DNA of 64,000 nt from Pseudomonas uvaldensis. GTDB taxonomy: Bacteria; Pseudomonadota; Gammaproteobacteria; Pseudomonadales; Pseudomonadaceae. Positions 26,617 through 36,945 of this stretch are shown here, one piece after another (position 1 is the first letter of the stretch; the number at the start of each line of letters is the position of its first letter). Under the pieces are notes generated by a model. That model did not search any database. It was not told the origin of the DNA and saw only the letters and a list, made by a program, of their open reading frames with translations. Position numbers and translations under genes: made by a program. The DNA is taken from the NCBI RefSeq assembly GCF_021271205.1, contig NZ_JAIWKS010000010.1, forward strand, positions 124,001-188,000, written 5' to 3'.

Positions 26617-29022
26617 TTAGTCGCGCATCGGGCCCGGCGCCAGTACTTCGCGCGAACCGTTGGTGTTCATGGCCGTCACGACCCCGGCCATTTCCATGGC
26701 TTCGATCATGCGCGCGGCGCGGTTGTAGCCGATCTTGAGTTTGCGCTGGACGGCAGAAATCGACGCCCGACGGCTTTCCAGGACGAACTGTACCGCTTCG
26801 TCATAGAGCGCATCGGTTTCCGCGTCCTCGTCACCACCGCCACCGCCGCCTTCGAAGCCGCTGCCAGCCTCTTCGACGCCGTTGAGGATGTCGTCGTTGT
26901 ATTCAGGGGCGCCACGCAGCTTCCAGGCTTCCACCACCCGATGAACTTCATCATCGGACACGAACGCACCGTGCACCCGGATCGGCAGGCTGGTGCCCGG
27001 CGGCATGTAGAGCATGTCACCGTGACCGAGCAATTGCTCGGCGCCACCCTGATCGATGATGGTCCGTGAGTCGATCTTGCTCGACACCTGGAACGCCATG
27101 CGGGTCGGGATGTTGGCCTTGATCAGGCCGGTAATCACATCCACCGACGGCCGCTGGGTGGCGAGAATCAGGTGAATACCGGCCGCACGTGCCTTCTGGG
27201 CAATACGGGCGATCAGTTCTTCGACCTTCTTGCCGACGATCATCATCATGTCGGCAAATTCGTCCACCACTACCACGATGGTCGGCAACTTATGCAGCAA
27301 CGGCGCTTCGTCGTGGATGCTTTCGCGGTGGTACAGCGGATCGGTCAGAGGCGTACCCGCCTCTTCGGCTTCCTTGACCTTGGCGTTGAAGCCCGACAGG
27401 TTACGCACGCCCAGCTTCGCCATCAGTTTGTAGCGCCGCTCCATCTCGGCGACGCTCCAACGCAAGGCGTTGGCGGCGTCCTTCATGTCGGTGACCACCG
27501 GGCACAGCAGGTGCGGGATGCCTTCGTAGATCGACAGTTCGAGCATTTTCGGGTCGATCATGATCAACTTGGCGTCTTCCGGGCCGGACTTGAACAGGAT
27601 CGACAGGATCATGGCGTTCACGCCCACCGATTTACCGGAACCGGTAGTACCGGCCACCAGCAGGTGGGGCATCTTCGCCAGGTCGGTAATGACCGGTTTG
27701 CCGCCGATGTCGTGGCCCAGGGCCAGGGTGACCGGTGACTTGTGGTTGTCATACTCGGGCGTCGACAGCACTTCGGAGAACCGTACGATCTGGCGGTCTT
27801 CGTTGGGGATCTCGATACCGACGGTGGTCTTGCCCGGAATCACTTCCACCACCCGCACGCTGGTCACGGCCAAGGAGCGCGCCAGGTCCTTCGCCAGGTT
27901 GGCGATGCGGCTGACCTTCACGCCCGCGGCCGGCTGGATTTCGTAACGGGTAATGACCGGGCCCGGATGGATCGAATCCACCGACACCTCGACACCGAAC
28001 TCCTTGAGCTTGATCTCCAGCAGGTGACCGACGGCGGCCAGGGACTCGGGGGAATAGTTGAGCTGCTTCTTCTCGGCGGGGTCCAGGATCGAAATCGGCG
28101 GCAAGGTGCCTTCCACCGCGCTGTCGACGAACAGCGGCACCTGTTTTTCCTTCTGCACGCGCTTGCTCGGCTCCGGGGCCTTGGCCGGCGCCGGGGTGAT
28201 GACTGGCGGCACCTGTTTCTCGCGCTCGGACATGTGCTTGCTCAGGGCTTGCTCGCGCTCGATCAGGCGTTCCTTGACCTTGGCCTGCTCGCGCTTGTCT
28301 GGTACGACCGGCGCCACGACGTCATGGACCCGATCATCCACTTCACGCAGTTGCGCCACCAGTTGCTTGCGCTCTGTGCGCGCCGCCCACCAGCGGTTCA
28401 CGGCGCCCTGGATCAGTTCGATCAGGTCGAGGGTGATCTTGCCGGTCACGTCCATGACCTTGAACCAGGAAAGATCGGTGAACACCGTCAGGCCGAACAG
28501 GAACAGGGCGATGAACAGCAGCGTGCTGCCCTGGATATTCAGTGCGTTCCTGGCCAGGTCGCCGAGGCTTTCCCCCAGCGCACCGCCCGCCCCGGCTGGC
28601 AGGCCGGTAGGGGCATGGAAATGGATATGGGCCAGCGCGGCCCCCGACAGCACCAGGAACACCAGGCCGATCAGGCGCCAGGAAAACAGCCAGCCGCTCC
28701 ACTGCCATGGCTCGTGACGCTGGCGAAAGATCTGGTAGGCCTTGATCGCCAGCAGCAAGGGGAAGATATAGGCGAAATAGCCCAGCACCATGAACAGGAT
28801 GTCGGCGCTGTAGGAACCGGCCGGCCCGCCAAAGTTCTGCACGTCCTCGATCTTGCTGTTGTGGCTCCAGCCCGGATCGTCCTTGCCATAGGTCAGCAGG
28901 GCCATCATCAGGAACAGGCACAAGGCTCCGATGGCGATCAATGCACCTTCCTTGAGCCGGTAGTGCAACTGCTGGCGCCAGAGCGGAACGACTGTCTTGG
29001 GTGCTGCGGTGGATTTCTTCAA
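26617..29022 (-). CDS. ftsK: DNA translocase FtsK
   Basis: An 801-residue septal DNA translocase coordinating chromosome dimer resolution with division. The N-terminal region (about 25-200) has four predicted membrane helices; a charged/proline linker follows, then the RecA-like motor with Walker A (VAGTTGSGKSVGVNAM) and Walker B (TIVVVVDEFADMMM), and a C-terminal gamma winged-helix domain (VQRKLKIGYNRAARMIEAME) that reads KOPS and activates XerD. I place the start at TTG 29022 (then AAG-AAA), giving the usual KKSTAAPKTVVPLW N-terminus; the only in-frame ATG, at 29073, adds 17 residues and overlaps a hairpin. The linker is short compared with E. coli. Confidence 0.95.
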   Translation of the reverse strand: MKKSTAAPKTVVPLWRQQLHYRLKEGALIAIGALCLFLMMALLTYGKDDPGWSHNSKIEDVQNFGGPAGSYSADILFMVLGYFAYIFPLLLAIKAYQIFRQRHEPWQWSGWLFSWRLIGLVFLVLSGAALAHIHFHAPTGLPAGAGGALGESLGDLARNALNIQGSTLLFIALFLFGLTVFTDLSWFKVMDVTGKITLDLIELIQGAVNRWWAARTERKQLVAQLREVDDRVHDVVAPVVPDKREQAKVKERLIEREQALSKHMSEREKQVPPVITPAPAKAPEPSKRVQKEKQVPLFVDSAVEGTLPPISILDPAEKKQLNYSPESLAAVGHLLEIKLKEFGVEVSVDSIHPGPVITRYEIQPAAGVKVSRIANLAKDLARSLAVTSVRVVEVIPGKTTVGIEIPNEDRQIVRFSEVLSTPEYDNHKSPVTLALGHDIGGKPVITDLAKMPHLLVAGTTGSGKSVGVNAMILSILFKSGPEDAKLIMIDPKMLELSIYEGIPHLLCPVVTDMKDAANALRWSVAEMERRYKLMAKLGVRNLSGFNAKVKEAEEAGTPLTDPLYHRESIHDEAPLLHKLPTIVVVVDEFADMMMIVGKKVEELIARIAQKARAAGIHLILATQRPSVDVITGLIKANIPTRMAFQVSSKIDSRTIIDQGGAEQLLGHGDMLYMPPGTSLPIRVHGAFVSDDEVHRVVEAWKLRGAPEYNDDILNGVEEAGSGFEGGGGGGDEDAETDALYDEAVQFVLESRRASISAVQRKLKIGYNRAARMIEAMEMAGVVTAMNTNGSREVLAPGPMRD

Positions 29023-29071
29023 AACGCTTCTTTTCCTGCGCCAATGGCGCGTCCATCTGTTGAATGACTGC

Positions 29072-29094
29072 AAAAAACTGCTCGAAACGAGCAG
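29072..29094 (-). terminator. Intrinsic-terminator-like hairpin upstream of ftsK
   Basis: Read on the minus strand, CTGCTCG-TTT-CGAGCAG forms a perfect 7-bp stem with a 3-base loop, followed by six T residues (29077-29072). It lies 50 bp before the ftsK start codon, in the ftsK/trxB intergenic region, and no recognised minus-strand gene precedes it. Confidence 0.65.
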
Positions 29095-29341
29095 GTAAAA
29101 AAGTGAATGTGCACAATCGGTACTATTTTTACCACTGAGACGTGCATCCGGAAAACCGCAGGTGTTGCCGAAGATGTGGACCTTTGGCTCATCCTGCGTT
29201 CAAAACATGTGCATTGTACGGCTTTATCGGCCCCGAGGCATCGCATCGCCTCAGTTACAAGCATAGCCAGAATCAGGGGTATACCGGAGCCAATTTGAGC
29301 ATGCATTCTCTTTTGTGACAAAGGCTTATGAGGTGTTTTTT
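29095..29341. other. ftsK-trxB intergenic region
   Basis: The rest of the 319-bp divergent gap between ftsK and trxB. It should carry both promoters. A GAGGC-N8-GCCTC inverted repeat lies near 29235-29252. An in-frame leftward opening from 29321 has no recognisable protein content, so I do not call a gene; a short leftward transcript ending at the 29072 hairpin is possible. Confidence 0.4.
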
Positions 29342-30301
29342 ATGAACGAAGCGAAGCATTCACGCCTGATCATTCTCGGCTCCGGCCCCGCCGGCTACAG
29401 CGCAGCCGTATACGCCGCCCGTGCCAACCTCAAGCCTGTTGTCATCACCGGCCTGCAGGCCGGAGGCCAGCTCACCACCACCGTCGAAGTCGATAACTGG
29501 CCCGGCGATGTCGAAGGCTTGACCGGCCCGGTGCTCATGGAACGCATGCAGCGGCACGCCGAGCGCTTCGATACACAGATTGTCTACGACCATATCCACA
29601 CCGCCAAGTTGCAGCAGCGCCCGTTCGAGCTCGTCGGCGACAGCGGCACCTACACCTGCGATGCCTTGATCATCGCCACCGGCGCTTCGGCCCAATACCT
29701 GGGCTTGCCCTCGGAGGAAACCTTCGCCGGCAAGGGCGTTTCCGCCTGCGCCACCTGCGACGGGTTCTTTTACCGTAACCAGGTGGTGGCGGTGGTCGGC
29801 GGAGGGAACACAGCGGTGGAGGAAGCCCTGTACCTGTCCAACATCGCCAGGGAAGTGCACCTGATTCATCGCCGGGACAAGCTGCGCTCGGAAAAAATAC
29901 TCCAGGACAAACTCTTCGAGAAAGCCGCCAACGGCAATATCCGCCTGCACTGGAACCAGAACCTGGACGAAGTGCTGGGCGACGCCAGTGGCGTGACCGG
30001 CGCCCGTCTGCGCAACAGCCAGAGCGGCGAGACCAGCACATTGCAATTGGCCGGCGTGTTCATCGCCATCGGCCATAAACCCAATACCGAACTGTTCCAG
30101 GGCCAGTTGAGCATGCGCGACGGCTATCTGCTGGTGCGCGGCGGCAGCGAAGGCAATGCCACCGCCACCGATATCGAAGGCGTGTTCGCGGCCGGCGACG
30201 TGGCCGATCACGTGTATCGCCAGGCCATTACCTCTGCCGGCGCCGGCTGCATGGCCGCGCTCGATGCGGAAAAGTATCTCGATGACATCCCTGCCGTTTG
30301 A
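29342..30301 (+). CDS. trxB: Thioredoxin reductase
   Basis: A 319-residue NADPH-dependent flavoprotein that reduces thioredoxin. The FAD-binding GSGPAGYSAAVYAARA is at 13-28, the redox-active CATC is C136/C139 in ACATCDGFFY, NADPH-binding GGGNTAVEEALYL follows, and the C-terminal FAD motif is FAAGDVADHVYRQAITSAGAG. GAGGTG precedes the ATG at 29342; an upstream in-frame start at 29315 would add nine residues. Complete and canonical. Confidence 0.96.
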   Translation: MNEAKHSRLIILGSGPAGYSAAVYAARANLKPVVITGLQAGGQLTTTVEVDNWPGDVEGLTGPVLMERMQRHAERFDTQIVYDHIHTAKLQQRPFELVGDSGTYTCDALIIATGASAQYLGLPSEETFAGKGVSACATCDGFFYRNQVVAVVGGGNTAVEEALYLSNIAREVHLIHRRDKLRSEKILQDKLFEKAANGNIRLHWNQNLDEVLGDASGVTGARLRNSQSGETSTLQLAGVFIAIGHKPNTELFQGQLSMRDGYLLVRGGSEGNATATDIEGVFAAGDVADHVYRQAITSAGAGCMAALDAEKYLDDIPAV

Positions 30302-30370
30302 CGGTTAATCTCCTGTGGCGAGGCGTTGCCCCCTCCTCGCCCCCCTCCCCTTCCGCAATCCCGGACCACC

Positions 30371-31051
30371 ATGCTGACTTGGTTACAACGCAACACCTTC
30401 GACTTTCCTCCTCTGGAAAAAGCCATGCGCGACCCCAACGGCTTGCTGGCCGCTGGCGGCGATCTGTCTGCCGACCGATTGATCCAGGCCTACCGCCATG
30501 GGTGCTTCCCATGGTTCTCCGAAGGCCAACCGATCCTGTGGTGGTCGCCTGACCCGCGCACCGTTCTGTTTCCCGACGAGCTGCACATCTCCCGCAGCCT
30601 GGGCAAGCTTTTGCGCAAGCAACGTTACCAAGTGACGTTCGACAAGGATTTCGCAGCCGTCATCAAGGCCTGCGCCGAGCCCCGCGCCTACGCCGACGGC
30701 ACCTGGATCACCGAAGCCATGCAAACCGCCTACCTGCAATTGCATCGGCGCGGCTTCGCCCATTCGGTGGAGGTCTGGGACGAGGGCCAGTTGGTGGGCG
30801 GCCTGTACGGCCTGGCCATGGGGCAGCTGTTTTTTGGCGAGTCCATGTTCAGCCGGGCTGACAATGCCTCGAAATTCGGCTTTGCGACGCTGGTCAACCA
30901 TCTCAAGACCGCAGATTTCGTGCTGATAGACTGTCAGATGCCCACCGAGCACCTGCACAGCCTGGGCGCCCGCTCAATTCCGCGGGCAATGTTTGCCGGT
31001 TATCTCAAGGCACATCTGGACCGCCCCAACCGGGCAACCTGGGTTTGCTGA
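30371..31051 (+). CDS. aat: Leucyl/phenylalanyl-tRNA-protein transferase
   Basis: A 226-residue cytoplasmic enzyme that adds Leu or Phe from aminoacyl-tRNA to proteins with N-terminal Lys/Arg, creating primary degrons recognised by ClpS. Family sequence: LLAAGGDLSADRLIQAYRHGCFPWF, WWSPDPR, WITEAMQTAYLQLH, GLYGLAMGQLFFGESMFS and DCQMPTEHLHSLGA. The start at ATG 30371 gives the usual LTWLQ N-terminus. It is followed after 56 bp by bpt. Confidence 0.96.
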   Translation: MLTWLQRNTFDFPPLEKAMRDPNGLLAAGGDLSADRLIQAYRHGCFPWFSEGQPILWWSPDPRTVLFPDELHISRSLGKLLRKQRYQVTFDKDFAAVIKACAEPRAYADGTWITEAMQTAYLQLHRRGFAHSVEVWDEGQLVGGLYGLAMGQLFFGESMFSRADNASKFGFATLVNHLKTADFVLIDCQMPTEHLHSLGARSIPRAMFAGYLKAHLDRPNRATWVC

Positions 31052-31107
31052 GCGACATCGGCGCGCGTGGCTTACACTTAACCAAAGCTTATCCCCGAGG
31101 GTTGATC

Positions 31108-31815
31108 ATGACCGAGTTGGCGCGTTTGAAGTTTTATGCCACTCAGCCCCACTCTTGCAGCTATCTGCCCGAGGAGCAGGCCACGACGCTGTTCCTCGAC
31201 CCTAGCCAGCCCATGGACGTGCATGTCTACGCAGACCTGTCGGAGATGGGCTTTCGTCGTAGCGGCGATCACCTCTACAGGCCCCATTGCCAGCATTGCA
31301 ATGCATGCGTGCCGGCGCGCATCCCCGTGGTGCAATTTGCTCCCAATCGTCAGCAAAAACGTATTTTCAAGCGTAACGCCGACATCCAGGTCCGGCCTGC
31401 CAAGCCACAGTTCACCGAAGAGTATTTCGACCTGTACCAACGCTATATCGAGCAACGCCATGCCGACGGCGACATGTACCCGCCCAGCCGCGATCAGTTC
31501 TCCACCTTTCTGGTTCGCGACCTGCCCTTCTCCCGTTTTTATGAGTTCCGCCTCGAAGGACGACTGGTGGCCATTGCCGTGACGGACCTGCTGCCCAACG
31601 GCCTTTCCGCGGTGTACACCTTCTACGAGCCCAATGAGGAGCGCCGCAGCCTGGGACGGTTTGCCATTCTCTGGCAGATCGCCGAAGCCCGGCGCCTGGG
31701 CCTGGAAGCGGTATACCTGGGCTACTGGATCAAGAACTGCAAAAAAATGAACTACAAGACTCAATATCGGCCTATCGAATTGCTGATCAACCAGCGCTGG
31801 GTGGTTCTCAACTAG
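31108..31815 (+). CDS. bpt: Aspartate/glutamate leucyltransferase (Bpt/ATE family)
   Basis: A 235-residue N-end-rule transferase of the ATE/Bpt family. Bacterial Bpt transfers Leu from Leu-tRNA to N-terminal Asp or Glu; older annotation calls it arginyltransferase (ate). The N-terminal Cys motif is in [18 protein letters not shown] (three Cys), and the C-terminal domain has [25 protein letters not shown] and [25 protein letters not shown] lies before the ATG at 31108. Together with aat, clpA and clpS nearby it completes the N-degron pathway. Confidence 0.93.
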
Positions 31816-31973
31816 AGGACGCTCTCGATTGGCTTCCCCTCCGCGATAAAGAACAACAGAGAACGCCCCCAAGAACCCCTTGGCTTGCCCCCCCTTTTTC
31901 GGGCACAATGCACGCCGCTTTTGCCTGGCGCAGTTGCACCGGGCCATTCACTGGATACCGAGGGCTTTACTGC

Positions 31974-32192
31974 ATGTCGAAAGAAGACAGCTTCGAAATG
32001 GAAGGCACTGTCGTCGACACCCTGCCCAACACCATGTTTCGTGTGGAGTTGGAAAATGGGCACGTCGTTACCGCGCATATCTCCGGCAAGATGCGCAAGA
32101 ACTACATTCGTATTCTGACCGGTGACAAAGTGCGCGTCGAGCTGACGCCCTATGACTTGAGCAAAGGGCGCATCACCTACCGCGCTCGCTAA
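31974..32192 (+). CDS. infA: Translation initiation factor IF-1
   Basis: A 72-residue OB-fold protein binding the 30S A site. The sequence ([19 protein letters not shown], then [20 protein letters not shown] and the [11 protein letters not shown] ending) is essentially the universal IF-1 pattern. Longer in-frame extension upstream is spurious. A strong intrinsic terminator follows at 32204. Confidence 0.97.
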
Positions 32193-32203
32193 CAGGTCGA
32201 CAC

Positions 32204-32235
32204 AAAACGCCCGGCTCATGCCGGGCGTTTTTGTT
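32204..32235 (+). terminator. Intrinsic terminator of infA
   Basis: AAAACGCCCGGC, loop TCAT, GCCGGGCGTTTT, then T-rich sequence: a perfect 12-bp stem immediately downstream of infA. Confidence 0.9.
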
Positions 32236-32299
32236 TGCCTGCGACTAAGCCTCACAAGTGCTGGCAATAACATCCAGCATTGAGGCCAACCCCACACCC

Positions 32300-32389
32300 T
32301 GTGGGAGCGGGCTTGCTCGCGAATGCGGTAGATCAGCTTGCATAGATGCCGAATGTGAAATCGCATTCGCGAGCAAGCCCGCTCCCACA
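32300..32389. repeat. REP doublet (REPIN)
   Basis: Inverted arms at 32300-32323 and 32366-32389 with the GAGCGGGCTTGCTCGCGAA variant; the complementarity extends inward through CGCGAATGCG/CGCATTCGCG. It occupies the infA-clpA gap, where E. coli has the serW tRNA gene; no tRNA is seen here. Confidence 0.9.
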
Positions 32390-32417
32390 GGGTTCGATGC
32401 GCTTCTCGAAAAAAGCA

Positions 32418-32441
32418 AAAAGGCGCCTTTCGGCGCCTTTT
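32418..32441 (-). terminator. Intrinsic terminator of clpA
   Basis: GGCGCC-loop-GGCGCC flanked by A and T runs (AAAA...TTTT); on the minus strand it is followed by TTTTTGCTTTTTT-like sequence, 20 bp beyond the clpA stop. Confidence 0.85.
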
Positions 32442-32460
32442 GCATTGTTGCGTATAAAGA

Positions 32461-34731
32461 TCAAGCCATTTCGGCCGTGGTTTCGAACTCGAAGGTCAGT
32501 TCGCCATCCTTGATGTCGATATGGACCACACCGCCATGCTCGGCCAGTTCGCCAAAGAGAATCTCCTCCGCCAGCGGACGCTTGATCTTGTCCTGGATCA
32601 GGCGAGCCATCGGCCGCGCACCCATGGTCACGTCGTAGCCACCCTCCGCCAGCCAGCTGCGGGCCGCGTCGGTGACTTCCAGCAACACACGCTTGTCTTC
32701 GAGCTGCGCCTGAAGTTCGGTAAGGAACTTGTCCACCACGCTCTTGATGACCTCATGGCTGAGGCGACCAAACTGGATGATGGTGTCCAGACGGTTGCGG
32801 AATTCAGGCGTGAAGCTCTTCTTGATCACTTCCATCGCATCGGACGAATGGTCCTGATGGGTGAAACCGATCGAAGCACGAGCCGCTGTCTCGGCACCGG
32901 CGTTCGTGGTCATGATAATGATCACGTTGCGGAAATCCGCTTTGCGCCCGTTGTTGTCGGTCAACGTACCGTGATCCATGACCTGCAGCAGCAGGTTGAA
33001 GACTTCCGGATGCGCCTTCTCGATTTCATCGAGCAACAATACGCAGTGTGGCTGCTTGGTAATGGCTTCGGTGAGCAGGCCACCCTGGTCGAAACCGACA
33101 TAACCCGGAGGCGCACCGATCAGACGCGAAACGGTATGGCGCTCCATGTACTCGGACATGTCGAAACGAACCAGTTCGATGCCCATCGCCTTGGCCAGTT
33201 GCCGCGCCGCTTCGGTCTTGCCCACCCCGGTGGGACCTGCGAACAGGAACGAACCCACCGGCTTGTCCGGAGATTTCAGGCCGGCACGAGACAGCTTGAT
33301 GGCCGTGGACAGCGAATCGATGGCCGCATCCTGGCCAAACACCGTCAGCTTCAGGTCGCGCTCCAGGTTACGCAGCAGTTCCTTGTCGGAGCTGGTGACA
33401 TGCTTGGGCGGAATCCGTGCGATTTTCGCGACGATGTCCTCGACCTGCGGTACGTCGATGCGCTTGACGCGGCTTTCGGCCGGTTGCAGGCGCTGGTAGG
33501 CACCCGCCTCGTCGATAACGTCGATGGCTTTGTCCGGCATATGCCGGTCATTGATATAGCGTGAAGCCAGCTCGGCGGCGGCGCGCAGCGCTTCATCGCT
33601 GTACTCGATGCTGTGGTGCAGCTCGAAACGCCCTTTCAGGCCGCGCAGGATGCCAATGGTGTCTTCCACCGACGGCTCCGATACGTCGACCTTCTGGAAA
33701 CGCCGGGCCAAGGCACGATCCTTCTCGAAGATCCCGCGGAACTCCTGGAAGGTGGTCGAACCGATGCAGCGGATATCGCCCGACGAAAGCAGCGGTTTGA
33801 GCAGGTTCGAGGCATCCATGACACCACCGGATGCGGCGCCCGCACCAATGATGGTGTGGATCTCGTCAATGAACAGGATCGCCTGGGGACGCTTTTTCAG
33901 CTCGCCGAGCAACGCCTTGAAGCGCTTCTCGAAGTCGCCCCGGTACTTGGTACCGGCCAGCAAGGCACCCAGATCGAGGGAATAGACCACACTGTTGGCC
34001 AGCAGATCCGGCACCTGGCTGTCGACGATGCGCTTGGCCAGGCCCTCGGCGATGGCCGTTTTACCGACACCCGCCTCACCCACCAGCAGCGGGTTGTTCT
34101 TGCGACGCCGGGCCAGGATCTGAGCGACGCGCTCGACTTCGGCCTCGCGTCCCACCAACGGATCGATGCGCCCCTGGCGCGCCAGTTCGTTCAGGTTGCT
34201 GGCATAGGCATCCAATGGATTGCCCGAGGAAGAAGACTCACCGCCCTCGTCATCCTGCATATCCTGCTCACCTTCGGAGTGGTCGCCGTGCCCTGGCACC
34301 TTGGAAATGCCATGGGCGATGTAGTTGACGACATCGATACGCGCAACGCTCTGTTGCTTGAGCAGGAAAACCGCCTGGCTTTCCTGTTCGCTGAAAATGG
34401 CAACCAGCACATTGGCGCCGGTGACTTCGCGCTTGCCCGAGCTCTGTACATGAAAGACAGCACGCTGCAGAACGCGCTGGAAGCCCAGGGTTGGCTGGGT
34501 TTCGCGATCCTCGTCATGAACGGGGATCAATGGCGTGGTGGAGTCGATGAACTCCTGCAGATCGTGCTTGAGTTTATCGAGGTTCGCGCCGCAGGCACGC
34601 AAAACGGTGGCGGCAGCCTCGTTATCCAATAGGGCCAGCAGCAGGTGCTCGACCGTCATGAATTCATGACGCTTCGAACGGGCCTCCTTGAAGGCAAGAT
34701 TGAGGGTGACTTCGAGCTCGCGGTTTAACAT
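32461..34731 (-). CDS. clpA: ATP-dependent Clp protease ATP-binding subunit ClpA
   Basis: A 756-residue HSP100 unfoldase that feeds substrates to ClpP. The N-domain (1 to about 140) binds ClpS; D1 has Walker A GEAGVGKTAIAEGLA and Walker B LFIDEIHTIIGAG; D2 has Walker A GPTGVGKTEAARQLA and Walker B LLLDEIEKAHPEV. An acidic/Ser linker (QDDEGGESSSSGNPLD) precedes D1. Length matches E. coli (758). It follows clpS in the same direction by 29 bp. ClpP itself is not in this window. Confidence 0.97.
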   Translation of the reverse strand: MLNRELEVTLNLAFKEARSKRHEFMTVEHLLLALLDNEAAATVLRACGANLDKLKHDLQEFIDSTTPLIPVHDEDRETQPTLGFQRVLQRAVFHVQSSGKREVTGANVLVAIFSEQESQAVFLLKQQSVARIDVVNYIAHGISKVPGHGDHSEGEQDMQDDEGGESSSSGNPLDAYASNLNELARQGRIDPLVGREAEVERVAQILARRRKNNPLLVGEAGVGKTAIAEGLAKRIVDSQVPDLLANSVVYSLDLGALLAGTKYRGDFEKRFKALLGELKKRPQAILFIDEIHTIIGAGAASGGVMDASNLLKPLLSSGDIRCIGSTTFQEFRGIFEKDRALARRFQKVDVSEPSVEDTIGILRGLKGRFELHHSIEYSDEALRAAAELASRYINDRHMPDKAIDVIDEAGAYQRLQPAESRVKRIDVPQVEDIVAKIARIPPKHVTSSDKELLRNLERDLKLTVFGQDAAIDSLSTAIKLSRAGLKSPDKPVGSFLFAGPTGVGKTEAARQLAKAMGIELVRFDMSEYMERHTVSRLIGAPPGYVGFDQGGLLTEAITKQPHCVLLLDEIEKAHPEVFNLLLQVMDHGTLTDNNGRKADFRNVIIIMTTNAGAETAARASIGFTHQDHSSDAMEVIKKSFTPEFRNRLDTIIQFGRLSHEVIKSVVDKFLTELQAQLEDKRVLLEVTDAARSWLAEGGYDVTMGARPMARLIQDKIKRPLAEEILFGELAEHGGVVHIDIKDGELTFEFETTAEMA

Positions 34732-34760
34732 GGCTTCACCTCATACCCAAGTGGTCGGCG

Positions 34761-35123
34761 TTAACCGTCCTTCTCGATTTCACAGAGTAGCGGATGCTGG
34801 CTTTCCCGGGCGTACTGGTTGACCTGCATAGCCTTTGTCTCGGCGATGTCGCGGGTAAACACTCCGCACACTGCCCGTCCCTCTGTATGGACGGCCAGCA
34901 TGACCTTGGTCGCCAGCTCGCGGTTCAGGTTAAAAAACACCTCGAGCACTTCGACGACGAAATCCATCGGTGTGTAGTCATCGTTGAACAAAACCACCTT
35001 GTACATCGGTGGCGCCTGTAACGCGGGCTTTGCTTCCTGGACAGCAATGCCGGCGGAATCGTCGTCATGCTGATCCGGGCGATCCTGATTGAATGTTAGT
35101 CGAATCTGGCTGATTGCATGCAT
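34761..35123 (-). CDS. clpS: ATP-dependent Clp protease adaptor ClpS
   Basis: A 120-residue adaptor that binds N-degrons (N-terminal Leu, Phe, Tyr, Trp) and delivers them to ClpA. It has the flexible N-terminal tail, then MYKVVLFNDDYTPMDFVVEVL with the D-D-x-T-P motif that forms the degron pocket, ATKVMLAVHTEGRAVCGVFTRDIAETKA, and the C-terminal ESQHPLLCEIEKD. The start at ATG 35123 gives the known MHAISQIRLTFNQ N-terminus; an upstream start at 35150 is less likely. Confidence 0.96.
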   Translation of the reverse strand: MHAISQIRLTFNQDRPDQHDDDSAGIAVQEAKPALQAPPMYKVVLFNDDYTPMDFVVEVLEVFFNLNRELATKVMLAVHTEGRAVCGVFTRDIAETKAMQVNQYARESQHPLLCEIEKDG

Positions 35124-35349
35124 GGAAAGAAAGGTTCGTTTAGTTGGCATTTACACTAATGGGGGTGCCGGCTGGCGATTTCAACCACGACCGCCGGGTC
35201 ACCTTGACTATCGGCAAAACGGTGTTACAACCAATAGAGCCCATCGCGGGTTAAAAAGGTCCGCGGCATTGATCCTGACAACAAGATTAGACTGCGGATG
35301 AACCGGATGATACTCCAGTGATGGAGTGCGTTGCAGAGGGATATGGTTT

Positions 35350-35616
35350 ATGTCGGTCGTCAAGATGAGTGGCAAGGTGAAATGGTTCAACAATGCCAAA
35401 GGCTACGGGTTCATCCTAGCGACTGGCAGGGAGGAAGACCTTTTCGCCCACTACTCGGCAATCAATATGGAAGGCTATAAAACCCTGAAAGCCGGGCAGC
35501 CTGTAAAATTCGATGTCATCCAGGGGCCCAAAGGCCTGCACGCAGTCAACATTACGCCCATCGAAGTTCAAAACACACCTGCCTCCGTGGAAATCAAGGT
35601 CACCGAGACCCATTGA
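35350..35616 (+). CDS. cspD: Cold-shock-domain protein, CspD-like
   Basis: An 88-residue single cold-shock domain protein. RNP1 (NAKGYGFI) and RNP2-like (DLFAHYSAINMEGYKTLKAGQPVKFD) nucleic acid-binding motifs are present. Position next to clpS and divergent from it matches cspD in E. coli and other gammaproteobacteria, where CspD inhibits replication in stationary phase. GAGGG (35336-35340) supports the start at 35350; an internal ATG at 35365 would give the most common Csp N-terminus. Confidence 0.9.
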   Translation: MSVVKMSGKVKWFNNAKGYGFILATGREEDLFAHYSAINMEGYKTLKAGQPVKFDVIQGPKGLHAVNITPIEVQNTPASVEIKVTETH

Positions 35617-35638
35617 CCTGCGATAGCTTGCGGGCATG

Positions 35639-35675
35639 AAAAAAGCCCGGCTCGATCACTCGAGCCGGGCTTTTT
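35639..35675. terminator. Bidirectional intrinsic terminator between cspD and icd
   Basis: AAAAAGCCCGGCTCG, loop ATCACT, CGAGCCGGGCTTTTT: a perfect long stem with A-run and T-run on either side, between two convergent genes. Confidence 0.93.
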
Positions 35676-35688
35676 CATGCCGATTGTC

Positions 35689-36945
<1,257 letters not shown>

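Noticed and set aside
29019..29321. 100-codon leftward open frame in the ftsK-trxB gap
   Set aside because: It crosses the terminator-like hairpin and has no recognisable sequence; a small RNA or leader is more plausible.
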